Assembly: GCF_038624605.1 (NCBI RefSeq)
Contig: NZ_CP152020.1
Location: forward strand, 2,101,312 to 2,165,311
DNA length: 64,000 nt
Origin: Psychrobacillus sp. FSL K6-4046
Lineage (GTDB): Bacteria > Bacillota > Bacilli > Bacillales_A > Planococcaceae
Direction of reading: 5' to 3'
A model generated the notes under the pieces. The model was not told the origin of the DNA and did not search any database. It saw only the letters and a program-made list of their open reading frames with translations. Made by a program: the position numbers and the translations under genes. This document shows, in pieces, positions 1-7,906 of this stretch; position 1 is the stretch's first letter; every line of letters starts with the position of its first letter.

Positions 1-417
1 AATGGTCGTCGTTTCAAAATTTTGTTCTAACAGGTTTTCACGTTCCACCACTTGTCCAGTGGAGGAAGTTGGTCGGTACTTCTTCACGATCGTTGATCGA
101 ATTCCAGCCTTTTTCATGATTCGCTGCACTCGATTTAAGCTGAAATCGACCTTTTCTTGGGTTAACAGATAATGAATTTTTGGTGCACCATAGCGACCTT
201 TACTCTCCGCATGTATAGTTTGTATGCGTGCTAAAACCGCTTCGTTTTCCATGGCATACGAAGATTTTACTTTATGGAACGACTGGTAATACGTACTTCT
301 TGGCACTTTTAGCACATCACACATCAATTGGATAGGAAAGTGTTCTTTCTCCTTTTCGATATGGTCAATAATCTCTTGGTCTGTTACTTTCTTGCGAATA
401 TGGTCATAGCCTTTTTT
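1..417 (-). CDS. IS3-family transposase OrfB, N-terminal part (partial)
   Basis: This frame is open from the slippery site at 417-411 to the window edge, about 137 codons. It encodes the HTH_21-type region (STYYQSF, then RYGAPKIHYLL) and ends in NLLEQNFETTT, which in this family comes just before the first catalytic aspartate. The catalytic DDE domain itself is therefore outside the window. The frame sits -1 relative to orfA and overlaps its end, so the product is probably the OrfAB fusion made by programmed frameshifting. No independent start with a good ribosome binding site is visible. Confidence 0.8.
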
Positions 418-644
418 AGGATGTCTACCTCCTGTTGAAGCCGAAGGTTTTCCTTTTGGATTTCTGCGATTTGTGACGGTGTTAAACCCCCACTGTTTTC
501 GATTGGGGAATGTGTTTTAATCCATTTATAAATAGTTACTTCAGAAATACCATATTCGCTACTGAGATTACTCACAGGTGTACCAGATCTGTGGAGTTCG
601 ACAATTGTTTGTTTAAATTCTTGGTTATACCGTTTTTGTTTCAT
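384..644 (-). CDS. IS3-family transposase OrfA (HTH_8-type DNA-binding protein)
   Basis: The 86-aa protein carries the N-terminal helix-turn-helix (KRYNQEFKQTIVELHRSG through SEVTIYKWIK) and then a leucine-rich coiled coil (about residues 60-80) used for OrfA/OrfAB oligomerisation. ATG at 644 is chosen; a GTG at 653 in the same frame is also possible. An A AAA AAG heptamer lies at 417-411 in the orfA frame, ten codons before the stop. This is the classical -1 ribosomal slippery site that fuses OrfA to OrfB in IS3 elements. Confidence 0.85.
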   Translation of the reverse strand: MKQKRYNQEFKQTIVELHRSGTPVSNLSSEYGISEVTIYKWIKTHSPIENSGGLTPSQIAEIQKENLRLQQEVDILKKAMTIFARK

Positions 645-800
645 TCCGGACACGTCCTCTCTATTTATAGGATAGAGACTTAACTAACTTGTGTCCATAC
701 ATCCATACTAGCATCAGAACTCAAAGCCTATATATTAATTTATTTCAAAATATGAATGTAATTTATGTTACAATTGGTTAATTATTGTAGGAGGTAAAAA

Positions 801-1454
801 ATGAAAAAAAATATTTTTATAGCGATTGTATTTACTTTAGTAGCGATATTTTCCTTCACTATCACATCAGAAGCTTCATCAACACAAGTTATGTGGGGGA
901 AAACGGAATTAAAAAAAGGTCAGATTGGTAAAGTAACACTTTACGCAGATGTGGCAACATATAAGGCGGATGGCTCTAGAGGAAAAGTGTTACCAGCAGG
1001 TGGAGAGTATCGTGTCTATACATTCCGTACAGATATATACGGAGGAGAATACGGTCTAGGGGACGGATTGTTTGTCAATATGTACAGTGCTTTAAAGTAT
1101 GAAACGCCTTCTAAAGCAAAACTTGCATTATTAGTAGATTCTTCTACAAAAGTTATGTGGGGAAAAACGGAACTTAAAGCAGGTCAAATCGGAAAGGTTA
1201 CAATCCTTAAGGAAACTACTTTATTTAAAGTAATTAATAGTGTTGATGGTGGCGAACCTGGTCTTGAACCTATCCGACAATTAATGCCTAACGAAGAATT
1301 CCGAGTGTATTCAGCTAAACAACCACTTGATGGATATGTTCCCATGTATGGTCTAGGTGGTGGGTATTATATTGTACAAAACAATACCATGTTAAATGGA
1401 GTTACTGTAAAGTATGAAACTCCATCTAGAGCAAAACTTGCATTACTGAATTAA
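801..1454 (+). CDS. Secreted protein with two tandem VMWGKTEL-type repeats
   Basis: 217 aa. Residues 1-26 are a signal peptide (basic start, hydrophobic core, SEA cleavage site). The mature part consists of two diverged copies of one module, about residues 29-113 and 117-217. Each begins with VMWGKTELK.GQIGKVT, continues with a (F/Y)RVY segment and a glycine-rich YGLG.G segment, and ends with KYETPS.AKLALL. I recall similar modules at the C-termini of other Bacillus extracellular proteins, where their function is unknown to me. Here they are the whole protein. The ribosome binding site AGGAGG (791-796) is excellent, and a strong terminator follows. It lies just outside the IS end, so it may be accessory. 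I assign no biochemical function. Confidence 0.75.
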   Translation: MKKNIFIAIVFTLVAIFSFTITSEASSTQVMWGKTELKKGQIGKVTLYADVATYKADGSRGKVLPAGGEYRVYTFRTDIYGGEYGLGDGLFVNMYSALKYETPSKAKLALLVDSSTKVMWGKTELKAGQIGKVTILKETTLFKVINSVDGGEPGLEPIRQLMPNEEFRVYSAKQPLDGYVPMYGLGGGYYIVQNNTMLNGVTVKYETPSRAKLALLN

Positions 1455-1492
1455 AATAGTCACCGAAGGGGCTTTAGTAAAAAAATGCACAT

Positions 1493-1531
1493 AAAAAGTG
1501 AGCTTGGAGATACATTTCCAGCTCACTTTTT
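1493..1531 (+). terminator. Rho-independent terminator after the secreted-repeat protein
   Basis: A 12-bp perfect stem (AAAAAGTGAGCT with AGCTCACTTTTT) around a 15-nt loop, flanked by A and T runs. It lies 38 nt after the stop codon at 1454 and looks bidirectional. Confidence 0.85.
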
Positions 1532-1711
1532 ATATGAATTTTAAATCACCCCTTACCTTTAACATAACCATGAAAATAAAGCGTAAAGCTAAATGTAAAC
1601 CTTTTAAATGCTCCCATCTTAGTATTTCCACATAAATCACTTTTGTATAATTATTTATATAATATTCTATTTGAATTTTTCTAAACAATTATAAAAATAT
1701 AAAAATATCTA

Positions 1712-1740
1712 TTGACTTCAATAGAGCAGTGTAGTAAATT
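1712..1740 (+). promoter_or_regulatory. Sigma-A promoter of the methionine transport operon
   Basis: A -35 TTGACT (1712-1717), a 17-bp spacer and a -10 TAAATT (1735-1740). This places the start of transcription near 1747, about 33 nt before the S-box aptamer, a usual geometry for a riboswitch leader. Confidence 0.65.
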
Positions 1741-1779
1741 CTTTCTATAGTAAAAACGAAAAACTTAATAGATTATTAT

Positions 1780-1894
1780 CTCTTATCAAGAGTAGCTGAG
1801 GGACTGGCCCGTTGAAGCTCGGCAACCATCTATACTAAAAAAGTATAGAAAGGTGCTAAATCCTGCAAAACATTTTGTTTTGGAAGATAAGAGA
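1780..1894 (+). promoter_or_regulatory. SAM-I (S-box) riboswitch aptamer
   Basis: It shows the S-box hallmarks in order: P1 5' strand CTCTTATC (1780-1787), AGAG..GCTGAGGGA, the conserved ACTGGCCC, then GAAGCTCGGCAACC, GGTGCTAAATCC, and the P1 3' strand GATAAGAG (1886-1893). It is followed by an intrinsic terminator and then metQ. In this family SAM binding stabilises P1, frees the terminator and switches transcription off, so the transporter is made when SAM is low. Confidence 0.95.
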
Positions 1895-1913
1895 GGACAA
1901 TACATATTTGTGT

Positions 1914-1945
1914 GCCTCTCTTTCTTTTGAAAGAGAGGCTTTTAT
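1914..1945 (+). terminator. Regulatory terminator of the S-box riboswitch
   Basis: An 11-bp perfect stem (GCCTCTCTTTC / GAAAGAGAGGC) with a TTTT loop and a T-rich tail (1940 onward). The segment GAGAGG at 1891-1896, which overlaps P1, can pair with CCTCTC (1915-1920) of the terminator stem, giving a mutually exclusive antiterminator. Confidence 0.9.
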
Positions 1946-1986
1946 ATTTATTCGTTTTTATTAATACATATTCAGGAGGAATTACA

Positions 1987-2796
1987 ATGAAAAAATTTAG
2001 CTTAGTGTTATCAGGAGTTTTATTAACAGGGTTGCTCTCGGCTTGTGGTGATGATGCTACATCAGGACCATTAGATGAAAATAAATTAGTTGTTGGCGTT
2101 ACGTCAGGTCCACATGAACAAGTTACTGAGGTTGTTGCTGAAATTGCAGCACGTGATGGACTAGAAATTGAGATTAAGGCTTTTTCAGATTTCATACTTC
2201 CAAACACTGCCCTTGATGAAGGAAGCTTGGACGCAAACAGTTATCAAACTCTACCTTTTCTTGACTCATTTAACGAAAATAATGATACAGAGCTAGTACC
2301 AGTCGCTGAGACTATTTTACTTCCAATGGGCGTTTATTCTGAAAAGTATACATCCTTCGATGAACTGCCAGATGGAGCTACCTTTGGACTACCGAATGAT
2401 CCAACACAAGGTGCACGAGCTTTAGACATATTAGAAGTAAATGGTTTTATCAAAGTGAAAGAAGGTAAAAAAGGAAATGCTTCTATTCATGACATTGAAG
2501 AAAACCCTAAAAACCTTGAATTCGTTGAATTAGAGGCAGCGCAAATAGTAAAACAGCTTAGTGAGGTCGATGCTGCAGCAATCAATTCCAATTATGCTTT
2601 AGAAGCTGGTATTAACCCTGGAGAAGAATCAATTTTGTTAGAGTCAGCTGATTCCCCATACGTTAACCATATTGTTGTTCGTAAGGAAAACGAAAATGAT
2701 CCTGCCATCCAAAAATTCATTAAAGCATACCATTCCGACGAAGTTAGAGAATTTATTGAAGAAGAATTCCAAGGCTCCGCACTAGCAGGTTGGTAA
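1987..2796 (+). CDS. metQ: Methionine ABC transporter substrate-binding lipoprotein MetQ
   Basis: 269 aa, NlpA/MetQ family; it captures methionine outside the membrane for MetN-MetP. Residues 1-19 are a lipoprotein signal peptide with lipobox LSAC and lipidated Cys20. The family signature around DANSYQTLPFLD and the ligand-site region INSNYALEAG are present. ATG at 1987 is chosen because AGGAGG (1975-1980) precedes it; a longer reading from 1912 would run through the riboswitch terminator. The aspartate/glutamate-rich mature protein is typical. It is the first gene of the SAM-controlled operon, whereas B. subtilis has metN-metP-metQ. Confidence 0.92.
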   Translation: MKKFSLVLSGVLLTGLLSACGDDATSGPLDENKLVVGVTSGPHEQVTEVVAEIAARDGLEIEIKAFSDFILPNTALDEGSLDANSYQTLPFLDSFNENNDTELVPVAETILLPMGVYSEKYTSFDELPDGATFGLPNDPTQGARALDILEVNGFIKVKEGKKGNASIHDIEENPKNLEFVELEAAQIVKQLSEVDAAAINSNYALEAGINPGEESILLESADSPYVNHIVVRKENENDPAIQKFIKAYHSDEVREFIEEEFQGSALAGW

Positions 2797-2797
2797 A

Positions 2798-2965
2798 TTA
2801 GAAAAGCGTAGGCGCCTATCTCTAATCGACAGGCAAATGGGAAAATGCGAGGAGGCAGGTCCACAGCCACCGGAGTATTTTCCCATTTGACCCCGAGGGG
2901 CAAGGCGCCGAAGCTAGACATCAAGAAAAACGCAAGCGTATAGCTCTGCCGGCGTTTCTTTAGAA
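2798..2965. repeat. Intergenic palindromic repeat between metQ and metN
   Basis: A 170-bp GC-richer insert in an otherwise AT-rich operon. It folds as nested stems: an outer GGCGCC pair (2811-2816 with 2904-2909), an inner perfect 13-bp pair (2834-2846 with 2877-2889, CAAATGGGAAAAT and its complement), and a second hairpin AAGAAAAACGC / GCGTTTCTT ending near 2962. It contains CCGAGGGGCAAGGCGCCGAA, which I recall as a common intergenic repeat of Bacillaceae/Planococcaceae genomes. It could stabilise or attenuate the mRNA between metQ and metN. Confidence 0.6.
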
Positions 2966-2978
2966 AGGAAGATCATTC

Positions 2979-3998
2979 ATGATAGTTTTAGAAAATATTA
3001 CCAAAGAATTCAACAGTAAAAGTAGTACGGTAAAGGCTGTAAATAATGTAAGCATACACGTAAAAAAAGGTGAAATTCATGGGGTTATAGGCTATAGCGG
3101 TGCAGGGAAAAGCACGCTCATTCGCTGTGTTAATCTCTTAGAGAAACCAACATCCGGAAAAGTATACATAAACGGCAATAACATTACCCCCCTCCCCCCA
3201 GCGAAGCTACGTATGGTACGAAATAAAATAGGAATGATCTTTCAAGGATTTAACCTTCTAAAAACAGCAACTGTTTATGATAATATTGCCATTCCATTAA
3301 AGCTACTCGGCTATGATAAAACAGAAGTAAAAAGTAGAGTAGAAAAGTACTTAGAAATAGTTGGTTTATCTGATAAGTATAAAAGCTATCCAAACCAGCT
3401 TTCAGGAGGGCAAAAACAACGCGTCGCAATAGCTAGAGCCCTTGCACAGGAACCCGAAGTACTATTAAGCGATGAAGCAACAAGTGCATTGGATCCTGAA
3501 ACTACTGATTCCATTTTGGATTTGCTATTAAAAATAAATAAAGAGCTGGGTATCACTATTCTACTAATCACTCATGAGATGAATGTCATTCAAAAAATAT
3601 GTGATCATGTGTATGTAATGGAAAAAGGAGAAGTTGTCGAAGCAAACACTGCGATTAACCTTTTTACAAAGCCAAAGCATCCAACAACAAAGAAGTTTTT
3701 AAGCACAATCAGTCAACGAAATCTATCCTCGTCTCTAATTTCTCAGCTCCATGTAACAGGTGCTGTTACACGTTTAACTTTCGTTGGAGAAAGCACTGGT
3801 AAGCCCTTAATAGCAGAGGTTAGCCAAAGATTTGAAGTCCAGCCTAATATATTAACCGCCAATATCATCGAGTTGAAAAATGGGATTGTGGGTAATATTG
3901 TCATCCATTTAGTCGGAGACCCGGACCAAGTTCAGTCTGCAATCCAATTTCTAAACGAACGCGGTGTTGAAACAGAAAACTTGGAGGTGCACTCATGA
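2979..3998 (+). CDS. metN: Methionine ABC transporter ATP-binding protein MetN
   Basis: 339 aa; the ATPase that drives methionine import with MetP and MetQ. Walker A GYSGAGKST is at residues 38-46, the Q-loop is near IFQG (87-90), the ABC signature LSGGQ is at 141-145, and Walker B with catalytic Glu is VLLSDEA (161-167). The C-terminal 80 residues form the NIL regulatory domain, which in this family senses methionine and gives trans-inhibition. The ribosome binding site GAAAGGAAG precedes ATG 2979. metP overlaps its end by 4 nt (ATGA), so the two are translationally coupled. Confidence 0.95.
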   Translation: MIVLENITKEFNSKSSTVKAVNNVSIHVKKGEIHGVIGYSGAGKSTLIRCVNLLEKPTSGKVYINGNNITPLPPAKLRMVRNKIGMIFQGFNLLKTATVYDNIAIPLKLLGYDKTEVKSRVEKYLEIVGLSDKYKSYPNQLSGGQKQRVAIARALAQEPEVLLSDEATSALDPETTDSILDLLLKINKELGITILLITHEMNVIQKICDHVYVMEKGEVVEANTAINLFTKPKHPTTKKFLSTISQRNLSSSLISQLHVTGAVTRLTFVGESTGKPLIAEVSQRFEVQPNILTANIIELKNGIVGNIVIHLVGDPDQVQSAIQFLNERGVETENLEVHS

Positions 3999-4666
3999 GT
4001 GGAATTGAACAATTTACCAATCAATGGCTCCCATTAATCGGAAAAGCCACCATAGAAACTTTCCAAATGGTAGGGATTTCTTTATTAATCTCCATCCTAA
4101 TCGGTATTCCCTTAGGTATACTGATTGTTTTAACGAGACCTGGGCAAGCATTACAAAATGCAATCGTATACCAGTTAAGTAACCTTCTCATAAATGTTAT
4201 TCGTTCTATACCATTTATCATTCTATTATTTTTTATCCTACCATTTACGAAATTCCTTGTTGGTACGACCATCGGTGTGAAAGGTGTTATCGTTCCGCTA
4301 GTTATTTATACTGCGCCCTACATCGCCCGTCTGATGGAGTCCGCCCTTTTGGAAGTTCAAAATGGAGTAATTGAAGCTTATACAGCCATGGGGATCAAAA
4401 CACGGTTCATTATATGGCATGTGCTGCTGCGAGAGGCCCGACCATCTATCATATTAGGATTAACAATTGCAACGGTTGGATTAATAGGAGCAACTGCTAT
4501 GGCTGGCATGGTCGGCGCTGGTGGTTTAGGAGATTTAGCTTATCGTTATGGACATTTACGTTATGAAACGGACGTTATGTATGTCATAGTGGTGATCTTA
4601 ATTATTTTAGTTCAAGGCATTCAGTCTCTCGGCAACCGATTAGCTGCAAGATTAAAAAAGGACTAA
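3995..4666 (+). CDS. metP: Methionine ABC transporter permease MetP
   Basis: 223 aa integral membrane protein of the MetI/MetP family with about five transmembrane helices. The EAA loop that docks onto MetN is seen at EAYTAMGIKTRFIIWHVLLR (about residues 128-147), followed by the typical GLIGATAMAGMVGAGGLGDL segment. It starts inside metN (4-nt overlap) and is the last intact gene of the operon. The next gene begins about 60 nt later. Confidence 0.94.
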   Translation: MSGIEQFTNQWLPLIGKATIETFQMVGISLLISILIGIPLGILIVLTRPGQALQNAIVYQLSNLLINVIRSIPFIILLFFILPFTKFLVGTTIGVKGVIVPLVIYTAPYIARLMESALLEVQNGVIEAYTAMGIKTRFIIWHVLLREARPSIILGLTIATVGLIGATAMAGMVGAGGLGDLAYRYGHLRYETDVMYVIVVILIILVQGIQSLGNRLAARLKKD

Positions 4667-4726
4667 TTATTAAATCCATTCGTATAAAGAAAGTTTTAAA
4701 CTAGTACTCCATGAGAGGTGAATACG

Positions 4727-5869
4727 TTGAGTAACGCTAAAAACAATGACCTACTATTAGGCAATATAGATAATAATGAACAGTATCCAATTGACTTTAA
4801 CGAATTAGAGAAGGCTGCAAAAGAAGCATTAGAGGCTGGTCCCTTTGGTTATATTCGATCATCTGCTGGTGGAGAAGAAACCTATCGAAAAAATATAAAT
4901 AGTTTTTCGAAGTATTCAATCGTTCCACGATTTTTAAATGATGTATCTACCCTAAATACCGAAGTAACAATACTTGGTAAAACGTATCCTCACCCCCTCT
5001 TCATCGCTCCAGTTGGAGTAAATAAAATTGCACATGAAGATGGAGAAATTGCTGTGGCAAAGGCTGCAGCTAATTATGAGTTTCCTTACATACAAAGTAC
5101 TGTGTCAAGCTTTTCTATTGAAGAGATTGCTGCCGCAACTCCCGGAAGCTCAAAATGATTCCAGCTCTACTGGTCATCTAACAAAGAGATAGCGTTTAGT
5201 ATGGCTAAACGTGCAGAAGCTGCCGGCTATGAAGCAATCGTCCTGACAGTAGACACGGTGATGCTCGGTTGGCGAGAAGAAGATATTCGCAACCAGTTCT
5301 CTCCTTTAAAGCGCGGCTTTGGCCAAGGTAATTATGCTTCAGACCCTATTTTTATGGCTGCTTTACCAGAGCATTCTCAGGGGGCTATCGTTGATAGTAT
5401 TTTAGAGAATATATATCATCCTACCTTGAACTGGAATGATATTGATGAGCTAAGGAACCACGTCTCCCTCCCGATTTTGATCAAAGGGATCCTCCATCCA
5501 GAGGATGCCAAGCTAGCAGTTGAACAAGGAATAGACGGCATCATTGTCTCTAACCACGGTGGACGGCAACTGGATGGCGTTATTGCCAGTATTGATGCAC
5601 TTCCTGGTATTGTAGAAGCTATTGATGGAAGAATTCCTGTTTTATTTGACAGTGGTATTAGACGAGGCTCTGATGCTGTAAAGGCTCTAGCTCTTGGTGC
5701 CTCTGCTGTATGTATCGGTCGCCCCTTCGTTTGGGGGCTAGCTGCTGGAGGACAACTAGGTGTAGAAAGAGTCCTAGAGAATCTCCTGCAAGAGACAAAG
5801 GTTTCTATCTCCTTGGCTGGTGTTCGTAATATGAAAGAGCTCCAGCACATGATGGTTACGAAAGAATAA
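4727..5869 (+). pseudogene. L-lactate oxidase / FMN-dependent alpha-hydroxy acid oxidase, interrupted by in-frame TGA
   Basis: The two halves are collinear and in one reading frame: TTG start at 4727 with AGAGGTG upstream, TGA at 5156-5158 (codon 144), then open without shift to 5869. Together they give 380 codons, the usual length for lactate oxidase. The TGA lies where the family has Trp in a K-W-F-Q-L-Y motif (here SSK-stop-FQLYW), so a single TGG to TGA change explains it. The C-terminal half keeps the FMN and catalytic motifs (LTVDT, IKGI, SNHGGRQLDG with catalytic His, DSGIRRG, IGRPF). The family oxidises L-lactate or similar acids to the 2-oxo acid, with O2 giving H2O2. Either it is a recent pseudogene or the stop is read through. 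Confidence 0.85.
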
Positions 5870-5900
5870 CGAGATTAGATGAACAATCAAACAAATAATG

Positions 5901-5932
5901 AAAACCCCCGTTCTATGAAAATGGGGGTTTTT
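5901..5932. terminator. Bidirectional terminator after the lactate oxidase gene
   Basis: Stem AAAACCCCC / GGGGGTTTTT with a 13-nt loop. It lies 32 nt after the lactate oxidase stop codon. The reverse strand also ends in a T run and may serve the minus-strand manganese catalase gene, which ends at 6126. Confidence 0.85.
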
Positions 5933-6125
5933 GTGTCTATCAAATGATCGGTACATGGTACAAACACATTTAGGAAAAAATTAGTATTTATTTATTTTTA
6001 TATAATGTTTGTTCCAGTTTTGTTCGACATACCGGTATGCTCAAGCTAGAATGCCGATACAATGTATGACACCCTTTAGCCATTTGTTTTTCTGAAGCAC
6101 CCTTAGTCCCTACCTGTATGTCAGT

Positions 6126-7019
6126 TTACATTTTAGACATTAATCGTTTGGCAATGGCTTGGAATTCCTCTGGACCGATTCCAGGAGCGAACTCTTCCGG
6201 GAGAGATTCTAATTCAGGAATTTTATAGCCTTTAGGACTACCTTCCTTCACAATTAATTGGTCCCCACTTGTAGGATTCTTACCCTTCCAGATTTTATCA
6301 ATGTCTTTATAATCGCCTACGTTGTTCCATGTAAAAAGCACATTCCCATATCCTAAATCCTCGTATTTTCGTGCCTGATCAAACGCACGATTATCAAGGT
6401 TAGGAATTGGCAACATTTTAGTTACATCTACACCTGTAGCTATTTCAAGGGCTTTTGCATAAGCGATAATATGCGTCCCTCCACGAACTAATAAATATCC
6501 GATCATTTCCCTAGCAGTTGGGTGATCAGTCATTTCATATACTCTCATTTTATGGGTTCTTGCACCACATTCCAAAAAGAAATTATGCAAAAGATCTAAT
6601 ACTAGGTTACCACTAGAAAATACATAATCTCCTCTCCAAGGATTTCCCATGGAATCTCCGGCTAAGGAGGTTTGAGCATTGGCTATAAAAGCATAAGTGT
6701 TTCGCATATTTTTGGCATCTTGTAGTGGTGCCACATCTGGGTCTCCACTGAAGCTAGTTCCTTTATATAATAGATTTATCGTATTGGAGACGAGCTCCAC
6801 ATGACCAAATTCCTCCGCTGTTATACTGGCCACCAAATCATAGAATGGTTTTAGCTTAGTTTTGCCACGGAAGTTAAAGGATTGATACATATAGTTGTTA
6901 AGTGTCGACATTTCACCAAATTTACCACCTAAGAGCTCCTGCACAGCGGAAGCCGCATTTGCATCTCCATATTCTAAATTGGGCAATTCAATCAACAATT
7001 TATCTACTCTATTAAACAA
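6126..7019 (-). CDS. Manganese (non-heme) catalase
   Basis: 297 aa, like B. subtilis YdbD/YjqC; it disproportionates H2O2 at a dimanganese centre. The expected ligands are in place: Glu36 (GKFGEMST), Glu69/70 and His73 in TAEEFGHVEL, Glu150 (FFLECGARTHK) and His183 (RGGTHIIAYAKALE). The spacing matches the Lactobacillus plantarum enzyme almost exactly. The start ATG follows AAAGGATGG. It is 12 nt downstream of the DUF2642-like gene and forms an operon with it. In Bacillus such catalases are often sporulation-associated. Confidence 0.92.
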   Translation of the reverse strand: MFNRVDKLLIELPNLEYGDANAASAVQELLGGKFGEMSTLNNYMYQSFNFRGKTKLKPFYDLVASITAEEFGHVELVSNTINLLYKGTSFSGDPDVAPLQDAKNMRNTYAFIANAQTSLAGDSMGNPWRGDYVFSSGNLVLDLLHNFFLECGARTHKMRVYEMTDHPTAREMIGYLLVRGGTHIIAYAKALEIATGVDVTKMLPIPNLDNRAFDQARKYEDLGYGNVLFTWNNVGDYKDIDKIWKGKNPTSGDQLIVKEGSPKGYKIPELESLPEEFAPGIGPEEFQAIAKRLMSKM

Positions 7020-7031
7020 TTAACCATCCTT

Positions 7032-7259
7032 TCATTTAGATATGTTCGGAGAAATCCAAACGATAGCTTGTATACGTACATAAAAAGGAACTCCACCTAC
7101 ATTCACGACAAGGTGATCTGGAGCGACTGCTGTCAATTTTCCTTGAAGGATATTTTTAGTCGTTTGCACTGCAATATTAGTGCCTATTAAACTTTCTGCT
7201 GCTTGGAATACATAACCATCAAACGGACTTACAAACTCCACGCTACTTCTTTCATTCAA
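7032..7259 (-). CDS. Small DUF2642-like protein (spore-associated family)
   Basis: 75 aa with TTG start at 7259 behind AAGGG. The pattern (NIAVQTTKNILQGKLTAVAPDHLVV, then VPFYVRIQAIVWI) resembles the DUF2642 family (B. subtilis YuzF and relatives), a small beta-rich Sm-like fold. It is the first gene of a two-gene unit with the manganese catalase, suggesting joint expression, perhaps in sporulation. The family assignment rests on pattern resemblance only. Confidence 0.65.
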   Translation of the reverse strand: MNERSSVEFVSPFDGYVFQAAESLIGTNIAVQTTKNILQGKLTAVAPDHLVVNVGGVPFYVRIQAIVWISPNISK

Positions 7260-7351
7260 CTTCCATCATCCCTTCTTTGCATTCATATTAGTTTATGAGA
7301 AAATGTAGTATATGGTCACATTACTCAATAACTTAAGAAAAGGAAGAGAAA

Positions 7352-7906
7352 ATGATTAAAAGACTTTTGGTAACTGGGTATAAAGCCCATGAATTAGGGA
7401 TATTTAATGATAGCCATCCTGGAGTTCCTATTATAAAAAAAGCGATTGAGAGTCAAATGCGTGCTCTCCTTGATGAAGGACTGGAATGGGTTATTCTTAG
7501 TGGACAGCTAGGCGTGGAAACATGGGCAGCAGAGCTAGTAGTGGAGCTAAAGAAGGAATTTCCCCAGCTAAAATATTCTATTATTACACCCTTCTTGGAA
7601 CAAGAGAAAAATTGGAATGAGCAGAAGAAGGAAAACTATCAAAGGCTTATTGCACTTGCTGATTTTCATACAAGCGTGACAAAAAAGCCTTATGAGGCGC
7701 CGTGGCAATTTATCGAAAAAAACAAATTTCTCATTAGAAATACGGATGCCATGTTAATCATTTATGATGACGAAAATGAAGGATCACCAAAATTTATTAA
7801 AAAACTTGCTCAAAGTTATGCAGAAAATAATAACTACCCTATAATTAGTATTGACGCATACGACTTACAAGTAATTGCAGATGAAGAAAGGAACGATTAT
7901 ATATGA
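7352..7906 (+). CDS. ypsA: YpsA, DUF1273 SLOG-superfamily protein
   Basis: 184 aa, close to B. subtilis YpsA in length and sequence (MIKRLLVTGYKAHELGIF, then LSGQLGVETWAAE, then LIIYDDENEGSPKF). SLOG proteins have a Rossmann-like fold that binds nucleotide-derived ligands. In Firmicutes YpsA has been linked to cell-division control. In B. subtilis the gene sits beside gpsB and rnpB; here gpsB-rnpB are about 40 kb away, so ypsA has moved. It overlaps the next gene by 4 nt. The ribosome binding site GGAAGAG precedes ATG 7352. Confidence 0.9.
   Translation: MIKRLLVTGYKAHELGIFNDSHPGVPIIKKAIESQMRALLDEGLEWVILSGQLGVETWAAELVVELKKEFPQLKYSIITPFLEQEKNWNEQKKENYQRLIALADFHTSVTKKPYEAPWQFIEKNKFLIRNTDAMLIIYDDENEGSPKFIKKLAQSYAENNNYPIISIDAYDLQVIADEERNDYI

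Larger units (their letters stand above)
1..697 (-). mobile_element. IS3-family insertion sequence, truncated by the window edge
   Basis: The element is read on the minus strand and contains orfA and the first part of orfB. Its outer end is marked by an inverted-repeat-like sequence, minus-strand TGGACACAAGTTAGTTAAG, ending near 697 just upstream of orfA. The other end, with the DDE catalytic core, lies outside the window, so intactness cannot be judged. The layout (short helix-turn-helix orfA, A-rich slippery site, orfB in the -1 frame) is diagnostic of IS3. The subgroup was not determined; the orfB sequence looks IS150-like. Confidence 0.85.

Noticed and set aside
1912-1986. N-terminal extension of metQ in the open frame
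   Set aside because: It lies in the riboswitch terminator and has no ribosome binding site; ATG 1987 has AGGAGG and a clean lipoprotein signal peptide.
2592-2924. Antisense frame of 110 aa across metQ and the repeat
   Set aside because: It is a shadow of metQ and has no ribosome binding site.
5156-5158. TGA as a selenocysteine codon
   Set aside because: Homologs have Trp, not Cys, at this position; no selenocysteine insertion hairpin is apparent and the family is not a selenoprotein family.
5156-5201. Frameshift splitting the lactate oxidase gene into two genes
   Set aside because: The frame continues unchanged through the TGA; only one base substitution is needed, and the second piece has no ribosome binding site before its first ATG.
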